A stretch of DNA of 64,000 nucleotides from Gnetum montanum (lineage: Eukaryota > Streptophyta > Gnetopsida > Gnetales > Gnetaceae): assembly GCA_015680685.1 (NCBI GenBank), contig MNCI01013586.1, positions 33,157 through 97,156 on the forward strand, written 5' to 3'. A model generated the notes under the pieces. That model searched no databases. It saw only the letters and a program-made list of their open reading frames with translations, and had not been told where the DNA came from. The position numbers and the translations under genes are program-made. This document shows, one piece after another, positions 21,088 through 34,411 of the stretch. How positions within the stretch are numbered: the stretch's first letter is position 1; every line of letters begins with the position of its first letter.

Positions 21088-24000
21088 GGAGATACTTATG
21101 GAAAAGTGCTCTGCATTTGTAGAGAATGGAATGCATCAGAAAATATCATTCTGCCCACGTACAGCTACAGAAGAGGATACTCTTTGACTAGATGAAATCT
21201 CTCATCTCAGGGCAATCTCCTTGAAAATTGAAACTGCATTCCCGTTCCTATTCTCAGCTTTTTGTAAATTTCGTTGGCTAACTAAACAAAAAATAGTAAC
21301 TCTCAGCACATTTAAGTGTGTCCAGCATCATGAGTTTATAAAGCTATTTCAGAAATGATATTGGATATCTTATCTTTCATCCTCTATTGTCTTCTTCTAC
21401 ATACTTGATATTTTTATAAGTAAGCTTGCATTGATTTTGTCATAACTTTTGAGAGCAATGCATAATATAATATGTGGTAATCCTATTTGCAGTAAACTTA
21501 AGATTTTATGAATGACAAGGATTTTGAGATACTGACCCATTATTATGGTTTAAACTAAAATAACCTTGTCCTGTACATCAATCAATTTGAATGTGGTCCC
21601 TGTTTCTACAGGCAGATCTTGGCAAATGATGCATACAACTATGAGATGCTCTTTCTGACTCCAATGCCTGTTTGTAAAATTTATGGCTCTGTTATTTTTC
21701 ATGAGTTTGTGGAATACAAACCAAACTACTTCTATCAAAGTAACTAGGGAAGAAACTTAACAAATGTATGGAAGAAATGATATATTGTAGTTCTCATTTT
21801 CTAGCTGGTTTTATTTTTGGAATGTAGACATATGATGATAATCTTGAACGTAAGAGAAACCACCGTGAAAGTCAATTTCCTGAATTGACTGAATTCCATA
21901 TAAAGTTTTGAACAAATGCCGATGTACAAATAAGAGATAACAACTTTGCAATTCGTCGCATTTTATTTGGTGAAAATCGTTAAAAAGGAAAAGTTTCACA
22001 TGTATCTCCTCAAAGCTCCCCGATGATGTGCGTTGAAGTCTTTGTTTGTCAGCCGTGTCTGTGGCCTTAATTCTGCCAGTTAAATTTGAAAAAAAAAAAA
22101 AAAGGTTTTTCATTCTTAGTTAAAAAAAAAAGAGGTTTTCATTCTTAGTTACCACCATCATTGAATTGCAGCATAATTTATAGGTCTCGGATTCCATCCA
22201 TCGTTATCTTAGATTTTGCTTACTCCATCAGGCAGGACCTAGCCGTATGGAAATATCGGAATCCTATAATTTATATTTCATTATTGGAAAGGGGCATGTG
22301 AAATTACTCCATTACCACACATCTGCGTTTCAGGACGTTTCAGGAATTTAATTTATTTTAAAATCTCACTGAATTTCATTTTTTCATCATCTGTTGCAGT
22401 CAATTACAAATTACTTCAGTAGAAAATAATAGGCAAGATATAATACCTTGTTTCCTTTGCATGCTTTAGTTTGTGAAAATCTGAGCACCAGCTGACTAAA
22501 GAGGATTTTTTTTGGTCATATTATATATCTTTTTTTAATCATAACATTTAACGGGAAGCTATGCCAAATAGGCACAGGTCAAAGAAAGACTAAGGTTTTT
22601 TCACAAGAGTTATAGCGCGGGTCTTGTGAGTTGTTTTGTCAATCAAGAGGGTTCGTAGATTGAGGGTTCTTCAGCTATAAAGGCATTTTGCTTGTGGTTT
22701 TATTGCAGAGATTAAAAATAAGAAAAATTTAGAAAATTGAACTTTTAGCTCCTGAGAAAAAAGTATGATGAGCCTTACAGCGTAGAGGTTTTTTGGAATT
22801 TCAATTTATACTTGGCATGGTGGTTCTGGTAATCAGATCAAAACTAGAACATACAACCCTAAACAGGAGCACAAACCTTAACCAAGAACTTGAAAAAGAA
22901 GAGAATAAACATTAAGTTAAATTTTACCTTGTTGGGTTACATCACATCTTAGAATCCTTTAGTGGTTAGGCTAGTATTTTTCACTAATTATATATAGTTT
23001 GAAACAAGTAACTAGTTGATCATGTTTGAGAAGAACATAGTCCTTACTAACATTGTTAGCTAAGATCTTTGTAGCATTCTAAAGCATTGCAAAGTTCTCC
23101 TAGGTGCCACCTTTATTTGAGTGATCAAGAGCATGTGAACACTTCACCTTACAATGAATCTTGTCTTGCAAAGCATCATAGGATAATTCAAAAAGATGGG
23201 AAGGACATCTTCCTATAGAAGAACATCTTGATTATTGCAATGAGTGTGTTGTGAACCTCGTTTGTCCTAACCCATTCCCAAAATGTTCAAACCCATAGTA
23301 TCCTTAGCTCTCTTAGCATCTATAGCACCAACATCATTGGTCTCATTGGCTCTTACATACTCTTTGGCTTCCTCTTTCGCATACTTAGCGTTGGCATTCA
23401 TCACAGTAATGTGATCATGCATTGAAGGGCCAACATCTCTCTTAGCTGTCCTCAAATCTTCCTTTATGTAACATCTTTTAAATTATCATGCTTGACTATG
23501 TGAATGAGAAGCTAATGGTTAGCTTAGGTTGCTAGTTTGAATCACTTGGGATTGTTGATGCCAACTCACCCATGCCAGCATGAGGCCATGATTGATAAGT
23601 TTTCTCTTGAAATTTAAAACAAAAATAAAATAAAATTCTATAGGCTTTAACACCATGCAAACACATTATTATACTATAAAGTAACCTCTGGCCATGGGCG
23701 TCATCTCTCCCAATATCAACAGAAACTAAATTGGCATCAGAGGTGAGGTAGATGACTGACCGAACATTTAAAAACACAAACTAATCAGGATTAGTATTTC
23801 TTCCATTGGAGCAATTCACCTCTCTCAGCGTTGGTGCAGTATTTGAAAGCTTTTGACAGCCCAGTACCTTTACAGGAATAATAAATGTAAACTTTGGTGC
23901 CGTTATACATTTTTTTATAAATATTGACAAGTGGGTGTGAGGGCAGCAGGAATCCAATCTTTCTGGGTCCGCATTGCTCATCCATCAGCGTAGATTTAAA

Positions 24001-24423
24001 TCTCCGCAAAAATATTCGTGTGTTGGTTGCTTTCCTGTCATCATTTCCAGCAACAGGATAGTGTAACTGTTTGTGTTTTCTGGGTAGAGAGAGGGGCAGC
24101 AAGGGAGGAGGGCTCTGGGCTGCAATCCGGTGCTGGTGCTGGTTCTGGCGTTGGCGTTGTTTTCTTCACGGCCCCAGGGCGGCAGCAGAGAGGGGCTGCG
24201 TTTTGTTTTCTTTTTTTTTTTTTAACTTCTGGTTGTTTTCTTAGTTTGCGTTTCTTTATTATTTTAGCTATTGTTCTTTGCTTTTTTTTTTTCGTGGATT
24301 ACAAGCAGATTTGGAGCTTGATGAAGGTCACGATTTGAGAGGCAGGGAGGCAAAAGGTGGCTGGATGGATCTTCCTGACTGTCAAATCAAAAGGGTATGA
24401 TTTTGGCAGGCCGAGGCTGAAGC
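21088..24423. other. No recognised gene (flank of the NLR pseudogene)
   Basis: AT-rich DNA with poly(A) runs at 22088-22130. Short frames exist (for example minus 23455-23267) but show no family signature. A locally GC-richer patch at 24090-24200 is followed by long T runs (24208-24222, 24282-24291). Nothing supports a gene. Confidence 0.4.
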
Positions 24424-24456
24424 TTTTAATGAATCCTCTCTCTGGATTCATTAAAA
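24424..24456. repeat. Perfect 13-bp inverted repeat with 7-base loop
   Basis: ttttaatgaatcc (24424-24436), loop tctctct, ggattcattaaaa (24444-24456). Perfect arms would form a strong hairpin. No flanking coding context explains it. Confidence 0.85.
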
Positions 24457-24950
24457 ACCAATCCCCAAAGTACTTCGGGAAGGAGTTTAGAAAAGAGCTG
24501 CAAACAGGTTTACGAGCTAGAGGTGCAGACTTGTTGGCGCAGGTGTGCTTTTCATAGGCACGGGTAGACAAGTTCGTACTAGGGCTATTTGTTTAACCAA
24601 TGGAACCAACACTCTATATATTGAGTTAAGTCTTCTGCTATAATATCTTTTGTTTGATATTTTTGTAACTGAGAATATTATTAGTCTTTGTTGTCCATTT
24701 ATTTCTAAATAAACATTAAATAAACATTTTTAATTGAGTTTTCAAACTCCCTATTATTTTGAAACTTTCATTTTCAGCTTGTTAATGAGTTGCTATTTTA
24801 CTTTTCTTTGTCCATCCAAATTTATTTTTTTGTCAAAATTACCAACTTGGTTTTATCTATCTAAACATTGCATTGCCCTCACCAGTTGAGATTATTCCTA
24901 GGTTTCAATACCTATACAAAAGGTGCCCTTGGCAATAGTCTCTTAAAACA

Positions 24951-26868
24951 ACTTTTTTAAAAAAGGATTCAAAGTGGATGACTCCCCTTGTGCTTTGAGG
25001 ACAATGTAAAATTAGTTGGGAGTATGGACAATGTTGAGAATTAATATTTGTTATGTTTAGTAATTATTGGTCTTGTATGTTCTGGGAATTGTGAAATATT
25101 TGTTTCATAGCAAGCTACTTCTTATGAGAAGCTATGCAAAAAGATTGGTTAACAGACACAGGCATCAACATTAGTAGACACAATTGAGCAAAGACGTGCT
25201 CAGGAGTCATAGCAACAATGCCTCCATAGAAAACAATTAAAGTTGCTTGAGCATGAGCAATGTGGGAGACCAAGTTCTCTACGATGCTATTGAGGCCACC
25301 AAAGAACTTCAAGCCTCTTATGGATCTCATCAACACTCTGATATTTGCATCCTTGATGCTTCATAACCTTAACTTTGTGTTGACAAGAGGTGAAGCTTAT
25401 TATAAGCAGGAGGCACATTAGTTCTATCTGATGTTTCAAAAGGTCACTTCCACATGTTGGACCTTCCAGGTTGATGACACTTCTTACACCATCAATGAAG
25501 ACCTCATTGCTTAGCTTTTAGACATACCTGTTGATCTAGATCAATAGTACTTTTCAGCAACATCTTTCAAGAAGAAGACTCAGGTGGTCGAATTCTTCCA
25601 CAACCTTGCCATGGATGAGACCAGATTAGCATTACGAGACTCGGACATTGCAAGTGACTCATTTTAGTCAAAATAAACTCAAACTTGAGTTACTTGGTAA
25701 ACTTGCGGAATAGTAAAAAGAATTCATTGAAATTTGAATTTTTACCCATTTTACCCTTTCAAAATATATAAGTTTCTAACCATGCTTATGACTCACGAGT
25801 TACTCTCACATAGCAACAAAAACATGAGACTTTGCAAGTACTCGCAAAAACTTGGCTAGTTTGGTAACAAGGGATTGAATGGCCCTACAAGAGCCTTTTT
25901 TTGAAATGGAGGGTTCTTGCAAGGGTAGTGATGACCAACGTTTTGGATAGCTCACATTTTAAACATGTCGTGTCATTCAACATGCTTGTGTTGAGAGACT
26001 TGAAGGACCCTTGTGTCCTTAATTACCCATTCATTATCCTATCATTGATGGAGTTGGTGGTCCAGGATGCTAATGGGACTCCATTCCCATTGGTAATCTT
26101 ATCTATTTTTCTACAGTTCTAGATTCCACCACCAGAGTTGTCCATTGAGAAGATTATTGCTTGGGAGGAAGATTAGTTCCCAAATCTAGGATGTGCTTTT
26201 TACACCTAGCATCTACCTTGGACATCCTTTGATCAGGTCAAGTGGATTCCTAACCCACAAGTTCTTAGAGATGGAGGTAAGGTTGCTTGAAAGTAGAACT
26301 ATGCGGAGTAGTAGTGCAACATAGTTGGAGATGGACAGACTTTGACTAGGTTCAAGACAAGGATTATGGCTTGATTGGAAGAGATGAAGGTTTGTCTTCA
26401 TGCTCACTTTGATCAAATCGAGTAGATGTGGCTTCAACTAGCCTCCAATTTGGAGATCCTAGCTCATCATACTTTTGACCAACTAAGGGAGTTGCGTTAC
26501 TCATTTGGCCATGCAGAGGCTAGTGGGGTGATGGATTCAAAGTTTTATGAAATGGTTACTCCCATTCCTCATGAGGATATGGTAGGACCATATGGTTTTA
26601 TGGACCAAGTGGATAATGAAGATATTGAGGATGATTTCTTGAACATGGATGTATAGTAATATGTCCTAGAACTTCCTCCACATGATGGCTTTACCCCTCC
26701 GGCTTGAGCACTCTTTTTATTTCCTATTCTCTCTCCCCTTTCTTTGTATATGGATGTGATTATATATGAATATATGTTGTCTTATGGTTCATTATATTAT
26801 ATGTTATTAATTCACATGCTTCTTTGACTCTCTTTTATCAAGACAATAAAGAGCAAGTTGGGGGGCTA
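24951..26868 (+). pseudogene. Decayed 3' part of a Ty3/gypsy element, probably Athila-like
   Basis: The sequence at 24995-25025 (ctttgaggacaatgtaaaat then agttgggag) resembles the junction that follows integrase in many Athila-type elements. About 1.6 kb of heavily broken + strand coding-like DNA follows, with fragments such as L-T-S-T-C-W-T-F-Q-V and, at the end (26426-26656), F-D-Q-L-R-E-L-R-Y-S-F-G-H. It could be an env-like or other accessory ORF. A purine-rich run (agttggggggcta, 26856-26868) would be the polypurine tract. No RT or integrase was found next to it. Alternative: unrelated repeat. Confidence 0.35.
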
Positions 26869-27999
26869 TGTTAGGTCATGAATTAATGCCTTTTTTTTCA
26901 CCAATTTTCTTATGTTTTGTGTTATGTGGAAGGTAGCTATAATCTCATGTGATTTGTAGTCGCTCGTAGCTAGAAGGCATAGTGCTATATAAAACCCATG
27001 TAGTTGCAAAACTAATCCTTTGAAATATTTGAAGGTATTTCATCAATTCAAAACATTAGAAGAGGAGTTTGGGGATCAAGATGATAGTTGAAGTTGATCC
27101 AAGTTATTGAATAATGAAGAGGGTTGGGAAATGTGAGCTGATGCAAATCATAGTAGCTTGTTGTCCATTGGAAGTGAACCACCTGCAGATGCATGTAACT
27201 TGCATTAGTTTACAAGTACTCAAGACTCAATCCCAACAATAGGTATGAGGAAATGCGATTTGTAGCTACCTACATGTAGTAAAATTCATCCTCAAGGCAA
27301 ACTGCAAGCTCATGCGTTTCATAGCTATCCATAGTCTCCTCTAGGATGAAGAATGAATGTCATGTAACCTAGTGCAACCTGCACTGTATTGCAACTAATT
27401 TCAAGGACAAAAAGAAATTTCTACCAATGTAATGTAATGCGACTTACATCCCTTTCGTTAACCTAGTTGTTATGATGCTACAATTTAAATTTCCAACCAT
27501 TAGAATTGGCTAGGAGTGTTGTGACCTGCACAAGCTTTGAGTGGTTGATAGGCTTTTGGAATTTATGCATTTGACAAGGAGGTGGGAGCTCATGTGACTC
27601 GCACCCAGGTCACACCCATCAACCAAAAGTTTCTCCAACCACCATTTGAGGTTGTTTAAGCACCAAATTGAAGTAAAATTTAAGTAGGGATTGCAAGGCA
27701 ACCTTGGGGACAACCTCTGGAGAAAAGATGAGATGATGATATAGAAGAAATTTGAATTGAGAATAGAGAGAATTAGTAGTTGTGATTGTGAATTAATTGC
27801 TTTGAATGACTGAAATATTGTGATTATATCAGAGATTCTTCTATAAATCTAGTTACCCCTTTCTTGTCTTGATTTATTAATGTTCTTCTCTCACAGTACC
27901 ATAATTCTAGAAATCATGATACATAACTTGCAGTCCTTCGTTTGATGTGGTTTACCACAATTCTATAGTACAATTTAATAAGGAAAGAGGCTTAACATT
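26869..27999 (+). repeat. Candidate LTR after the Athila-like remnant (right end uncertain)
   Basis: Starts tgttaggtcatg directly after the purine tract. A possible end is near 27996, where cttaaca would complement the start. No second copy is present in the window to define the ends, so this is a weak call. Confidence 0.25.
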
Positions 28000-29560
28000 A
28001 AGCAACTACATACTGATCATCAATTTAAATTTCATTAATGATATTCCATTGCAGATCATAATCCAAATTATGTGAAAGAAGGTTTACAAAAATAATTAAA
28101 AGATAAGAAGCTAGAAGACAACCTTGACAAACTAAACACTAAAGAGAAAAAGAAGAAATCAATTCAAAATTTTTTAGCAACTTAAACATTAGTGTGAATG
28201 AGCAAGGTACAAACAAGATGAAGTATTCACCAAATAATAATTTACAAAGACAAGAAATAATGAAATTCTATTTAGTTCTATCATAAGCTTTAGCATAATC
28301 TAACTTAATAAAAACAATGTTCTTGGTAATTTTAGAAAGCCACTGCATTCTCTCCCAACCATGGCCATTAGTAGTTAATTTGGTTACTTATGCTTTCCAA
28401 ATGGCTTTCATTGTAATCAAAGTTTCAAATGTGTCTTTTTTTACTATGGGTATCAAATTTTTTTAGCCAAGCCACCATCAAGATCAATGAATGTGACAAG
28501 AAGCAAAGCCATGATTATTTGACCAATTATAATGCTAACCAAGCCATGTGTTCATAACCACAACATGTGGCTAGGCCTTAGACTTGGGCTTGGAAGAGCT
28601 TATCACATAGCTCATAAGTGTGGATGCATTTATCACTAATCACCATAAGTGTTTGCTGGTTGAACTAGTTTTCCTTAGATTTCATTAAATTTTTTAAAGT
28701 TTGTGTTGCCCTCATGGGGAAAACTTTGGGTTATAGTAAAAGCTATGATACCTACCTTTGGAAAGGACCCCCTTTTGGGTCCAAATATAGTTATTGACTT
28801 TCAAATAATACATAGCCCCCTAGGTCACCATACAGCCTAGTCGGTGGAAAATGTGCAAAGGTTGTATGAATCAATCAAACATGAGAACATTTATCACTAA
28901 TCACCATGAGTATTTGCATTTAAACCAGTTTTCCTAGATTTCATTGAAATTTTTAAATTTGTGCTATCTGGTAAGTTGAAATTGTTACATTGTGTCATCA
29001 ACAAAACTTTTAGCATGAAGAAATTAAAACTCATCTGAATCTTTCATGTGCCTCAAAGAATATGAGTTTGATGTAAGTGCTTTGTCTAGGATCATCAAGT
29101 ACATAATTCAACTTATGTGAGCTATGCATGTGGAGGCATCATTAGACTTAAGTAACAAATTAACCCATGTATGTTGTTGAGATAAAGGTACCATTCAAGA
29201 GGGTGAAATCAATACACAATAGCCTTCTAAAAAACTACTATGAAATCTAGACTCCAAACCAGCATAGAAAGAAATTTTATGTTGGAAACTCGTAACAACA
29301 AGTATTTTGAGAAAATTTCACCATAAAACTAAAGTAAATGTATCTTCCCTGAAATTATCTTACCAAGTAAAGCTTGGGATTCCTTGGTAAACTTAAGACT
29401 TTCATGTAAACTCATTTTTGACTAACAATATTTGTTTGAGTTTGACTATAAAACCTAAAAAAATTGTCTCTTCACTAAAACCTGTCTTGCTGGCTAAAAT
29501 TTGAGATTGCCTGCTAAAATTTAACTAAACAAGTACTCACTACATTTTGGTAATTTATGT
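28000..29560. other. No recognised feature
   Basis: AT-rich DNA with no long frames. A ~40-base sequence including 'atcactaatcaccataagtg' near 28630 recurs in similar form near 28890, a hint of degraded duplication. Nothing else supported. Confidence 0.35.
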
Positions 29561-29574
29561 TACACTTTTATTCT

Positions 29575-29720
29575 AGTATAGTGGTACAAGTAATTGTTTG
29601 GTAAGCTCAAGTCACATATTTGATACTGGGTAGCACAAACGTTATAAACTTCTATAAATCTTAGGGTGTATCTATGTTTCAATTATTTTGGGTTAAAACA
29701 CCTCCTATAACATTTTGAGG
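29575..29720 (+). repeat. Degenerate SINE-like copy
   Basis: The 3' part (ttataaacttctataaatct, then tagggtgtatctatgtttca) matches the copies at 59440-59580 and 59240-59365. The tRNA-like head (ctagtatagtggtacaag) is weaker here. Confidence 0.5.
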
Positions 29721-30139
29721 TATGAATCTATTTCTAAATGATAAAATCTTGTTGACCTTATTAACAAATGTATGTATATTGGCTTGGTAACCTCAAGTCA
29801 CAATTCAAGGAAATCTAAAACTATTATTTTGGGTTCCAACATCCCCTACCAATGGAATAAAGTGCTAACACGAAGAACAATGGAATAAAGTGCCAACAAG
29901 AATAACTAGGAAATCCGAAACTATTATTTTGGGTTCCAATACCTCCCATAGCAATGAATTAAAGTGCCAATAAGGAAAATAAGGAAATTTGGACTTGGAA
30001 ATCAAATTTTTACCTACGGTCAATGAGGGTTGAAACCTAAAGTGCTGACATTCATTGAGGATTAAAACCCTAGGTGTTAATAAGAAGAATAAGGAAACCT
30101 GAAAATGGAAGTCAACCTTTTACATACCTTCATTGAGTT

Positions 30140-32125
30140 GTTCTTCATTGTATTATTGCTAGTTAATGTTACATTAGTCATAAAATAGATATTCTATGAG
30201 AAACTAATTGTGATTTCAAAGAATCATGCAAAGGTCATTAGAGTTGAAGTGATTCTTCTTTCCACTGTTCCTAATTGTTGCTATGTTACTCATAGAACAA
30301 CAATGCTATGAGGAATTAATCATGACTTTAAAGAATCTTGTCAAGATAATCAGTGTAAGAGTTAGTTTTCTTCATGTTGTTACTAGTCAAAGCTATGTTA
30401 CTTATAGAGTAGCAATCCTATGAGGAACTTTTTATGATTATGAAAATCATGTCATGGTCATCGATGTAGGATACATTCTTTTCATGTTGTTGTTAGTTGA
30501 TGCTATGTTACTTATATAATGATGGTCCTATGAGATATTCATTATGATTTTAAGAAATCATGCTAAGCTCATTGGTGTAAAAGTCATTCTTCTCCGTATT
30601 GCTACTAGTCGATATTATGTTACTAAAAGAGTGATGGTCCTATAAGAAAATGGATTTAATTCTATATAATCATGTTAAGGTCATTAGTGTAGAATCCATT
30701 CATCATTGTGTTGTTATTAGTCAATGCTATGTTACTCATGAAATAGTAGTGCTATGAGGAACTAGTTGTAATTATGAAGAATCATACCATGGTCATCAAT
30801 GTAGAAGTCATTCTTCTTCATGATATTGCTAGTAGATATAATGTTACTTATCGAATGACATTCTTATTAGTAACTAGTCATGCTTCTGAAGAATCATACT
30901 AAGTTTTTCAATCTAGAAATTTTTCTTCTTCATATTATTCTTAGTTGATGTTATGTTACTCATAGTAAAATAATGTTATAAAGAATTGATTATGATTCTA
31001 AAGAATCTTATTAAGGTTAGTGAAGTAGAATTAAATCTTCTTTGCATTGCTACTAGTTAAAGCTTTGTTACTCATAGAGTAGTAGTGCTATGAGATACTG
31101 GTCATGATTTCAAAGAATCATGCCAAGGTCGTTGATGTCAAAAACTTTCTTCATAATGTTTTTTATAGTCAATGCTATGTTGCTCATAAAATGGTGGTGT
31201 TATAAGAAACTTGACATGATTTCAAATAATCATGTAAAGGTCATTAGTGTAGAAGCTATCTTCTTCATAACCTTGTTAGTTAATGCTATGTTCCTTATAA
31301 AATGGTGGTACTATGGGGAAGTTATTGTAATTCTAAAGAATTATGCTATGTTCATTAGTGTAGGAATAATTCTTCTTCATGTTATTACTAATCAATGCAA
31401 TGTTGGTAATAGAATCATGATGTAATAAAGAGCTATTCATGATTCTAAAGAATCATACCAATGTCATCAGTGTAGGAGTTAATCTCCTTTGCTTTACTAG
31501 TAGTTGATGCTATGTTAATTATAGAGTAGTAGTCCTATGAGAAACTAGTTACAACTCCAAATAATCCTATCTAGGTCATTGATGTAGGAGTTATCCTTCA
31601 TCATGTTATTGCTAGTTAATGATATGTTACTTATAGAATGGTGGTGCTATGATTTATTGACATGATTCTAAAGAATCATACAAAGGTCATCAATGTGAAA
31701 GTTATTCTTCTCCACAAAATTGTAAGTAGATGTTATGTTACTCATGTAACAATGGTATTATAAGAAACTTGTACAATTTAGGAGTTTTTGATCTTCATAC
31801 TACTACTTTTTGATACTATATTACTCATAGAGTAGTGATCTTATAAGAAACTATTCATAATTCTAAAAAATCATTACAAGGTCATTGATGTAGAAGTTGT
31901 TCTTCTTCATGCTATTACTAATCAATGCTAAGTTAGTCCTAGAGCAATGATACTACGAGGAACTAGTCATGATTCTAAAGAATCATGACAAGGTTATTAG
32001 TATAGCAGCCATTCTTCTTTGGATTGTTACTTATTGATGCTAAGTTACTCATAGAGCAATGGTCCTATGAGGAACTGGTTATGATTCCTAGGAATTATGC
32101 TAAGGTTATCAATGTAAACTTAAAG
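30140..32125. repeat. Satellite-like tandem array, ~111-bp unit, about 17-18 copies
   Basis: The phrase tatgttactcatagagt recurs with spacing of about 111 bases: starts near 30281, 30393, 30504, 30615, 30727, 30838 and on to 32038, with one short unit near 31732-31810. Each unit also carries gattctaaagaatcatgcca, then aggtcattagtgtagaagt and cattcttcttcatgttg. Copies differ at many positions, so the array is old. No stable reading frame; frames across it are shadows of the period. It lies next to a decayed LTR and primer site at 32361-32994 and may belong to that element. Confidence 0.85.
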
Positions 32126-32360
32126 ATTAGAATTTTCAAATCAAAAATTTTTAGATTTGATGTTTCAAAGAAAAATTAAAAAAGCATAAAAAGAAAGTAA
32201 ACTAAAACAAACTAAAGAAAAATAAACAAAAATCTACTTTACTAATCTTCAAGAAAAATTTAAACCAAATCTATTCAAAAAATGAAATAAAAGCTAAGAG
32301 AAAAAAGAAAATCATATAAGAGTATAAACCATTTTTCATAGTAATTAAATATCACTTACC

Positions 32361-32378
32361 TCTCCAATAATAGCACCA
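32361..32378 (-). other. Decayed primer-binding site, tRNA-Asp type
   Basis: On the minus strand tggtgctattattggaga, related to the Athila-type site tggcgccgttgccgggga by C-to-T and G-to-A changes. It abuts an LTR-like start three bases away. Confidence 0.45.
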
Positions 32379-32381
32379 AAA

Positions 32382-32994
32382 TGATGAGCTCTTTCACAAT
32401 TAGATCAATTATATTGCTAGTTTATCATATCATCTATGACTCACTCAAATGTCATAATCCTAAAGGTAAACCTAGGTAATTCAAGTACCAAGAAGGAATG
32501 GTGAACTTAAGAGGCTATTACTTCTTCCCTTGACATCCTAAATTCTCCCTCAATTAATATATGTCACCTATTGATCACTAGTGCATTCAAAGTACATCAT
32601 TGCTTTCTAACTTAAATCAAAAAGACACAACGGACTCCAACTTTTTTTTATCAATAATAAAGACATTTGTACAAACATCATAGCCTTAACTTATATGAAG
32701 ATCATTAGAGCAGCTCTATGCATGGATGAAATGTTTTACTTACTTTGATATTGAAAAGGAATTCCCAACTTGGCTCATACAATGAAATGAAAATAAAATA
32801 CAATTATACAAAGATAAATAAGAAAAATAAAAAATTTCCTTAAGGGAATAAGCAATTAGGTAGCAATGGAGAATTGATCTAAGACAAACCTCCTTAAGTA
32901 TTAGGGAGAATAAGGCCCAACACCTTTATTTATACAAATTTTAGATTCATTTAGTACAAAGACAAAGGACTAACAATGACCTATGAAGTCATCA
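32382..32994 (-). repeat. Candidate 5' LTR of an old minus-strand Athila-like element
   Basis: On the + strand it starts tgatgag and can end gtcatca (613 bp), the terminal pattern of the LTRs of elements C and D. A TATA-like tatttata (about 32930) lies about 65 bases inside the right end, as in element C. The internal side (leftward) holds only low-complexity DNA and the ~111-bp array; no coding domain survives. Confidence 0.4.
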
Positions 32995-33966
32995 TCTACT
33001 AGATAAGGTGACCTCAAAGTCATTACCTACTAGATAATGTTTTCTCAAAGTCTTCATTATCTATAGAGATGCCTTCCAAGCCATCCTTATTAAATTCAAC
33101 CTTCAAAATTTACATGGTGATAGTAGGTATAGACTATTTCTTTCCATATGATGGATTCAATGGATACTAATTATAAGTAACTTTAACTGACCATAAATTT
33201 TATGTCTAAAATTCATTTTACACAAATAAGAGATCAAAATCAATTAATTTAAACATTTTAGACACAATAGTATAGTTAAATGTTTCACCTAAGATCATTT
33301 AGTTCTTGTTTTGGTCTTACAAAATAAGACTTAAAAAATATTATTAACGAGATATAACATAATATAAATTATAGAAATCAACTAAAATACATATACTAGT
33401 GATCTAATATCAAGCATAATAAACATTATTTATTAAGAAATATTACTTATTTTAGGTGCTTATTATGAGCCAAAAGGTATGACTAGTTACGTTCCTGTAC
33501 TGCTTCACTTAGCATATGTTGCTTGCCTTTACCAACTTCACAACTCCATGCTAACATGAACTCTAATTCCTAGGTATAAATACCTTAGCCCATACCCCCA
33601 AAGATCACCTTAAGAAACATGCCTATTATTACAATGTGCTCTTTTGGGTCTTATTATAATAATTACATCATTTATTATAAAGCAAAACCATCGTTATTAC
33701 AAGGTGACTTCATTTGGAAATGGTGACATGACACATCTAGTAATTAGAAGTTTTTGAACTCTTCATATGTGGAGACATTCATTTCAACTCATTTTATAAT
33801 TGAGGGCTTTTGAAATCTCCATGTGTGGGACATAGTTTTTATAGGACACCTCATCAGACACTTCATCATTATAAAACAAAAATTGAAATTGAAATTTTAT
33901 TCTGTTCATCTTGGATAGTATAAATATATATGCTACGAGTTTTGAAAATATCATTAAGAAAATTAT
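32995..33966. other. No recognised feature
   Basis: AT-rich, with near-duplicate phrases around 32995-33050 (ctactagataaggtgacctc / ctactagataatgttttctc). No gene signature. Confidence 0.35.
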
Positions 33967-34411
33967 TGATGAGTTTTAGTCTATTGTGTCAACTAGGCCC
34001 CATCAATGTAGTTTGTTGCATTAATTAGGCCCCATCGACAAGGCCCCATCGACGTAGTCTATTACATTGACATGGCCCCATCGAGTAGGGGTCTATCCTG
34101 GTCTATAAATACATGCTTACCAATCACATTTATGGAATTAATTTTTGAGAGTAGTAGTAGAGCTCTTACAGTTTTTCTATTTGAAAGTTAGAACATTTTT
34201 CTTAAGTGCCTGCAGCATGAATCATTGAGTGTGCAAATCTCTAATTTAGCATTGTTGTACCTGAGCACGAAAGTTTGTGCAACAATAAAGAAAAAATTCT
34301 TAATAAAACTTGTAGCATTCTGGATAGCTTAAATGTTTCATTTATGCATTTAATGTTTTTAATTATTTTTTCAATGTTTTTCCATAATTAAGCTAATGAA
34401 GTAATTAAGCA
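33967..34411 (+). repeat. Split + strand LTR, left part
   Basis: Begins tgatgag and carries the LTR phrases gtgctc-type and caataaagaa in the opposite orientation to element C. It continues beyond element C at 57812-58291, giving about 925 bp in total. Element C therefore inserted into this LTR. It could be a solo LTR: aatta flanks both outer ends approximately, but the duplication is not clean. Confidence 0.55.

Noticed and set aside
23267-23455. Minus-strand 62-residue frame rich in Ala/Lys/Glu
   Set aside because: No homology that I recognise, no promoter or splice context, and similar-length frames are expected by chance.
24299-24571. Overlapping frames on both strands near 24.3-24.6 kb
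   Set aside because: They cross the hairpin and have no family motifs; I could not choose a coding strand.
31120-31425. 101-residue + frame
   Set aside because: Lies wholly in the ~111-bp tandem array and follows its period.
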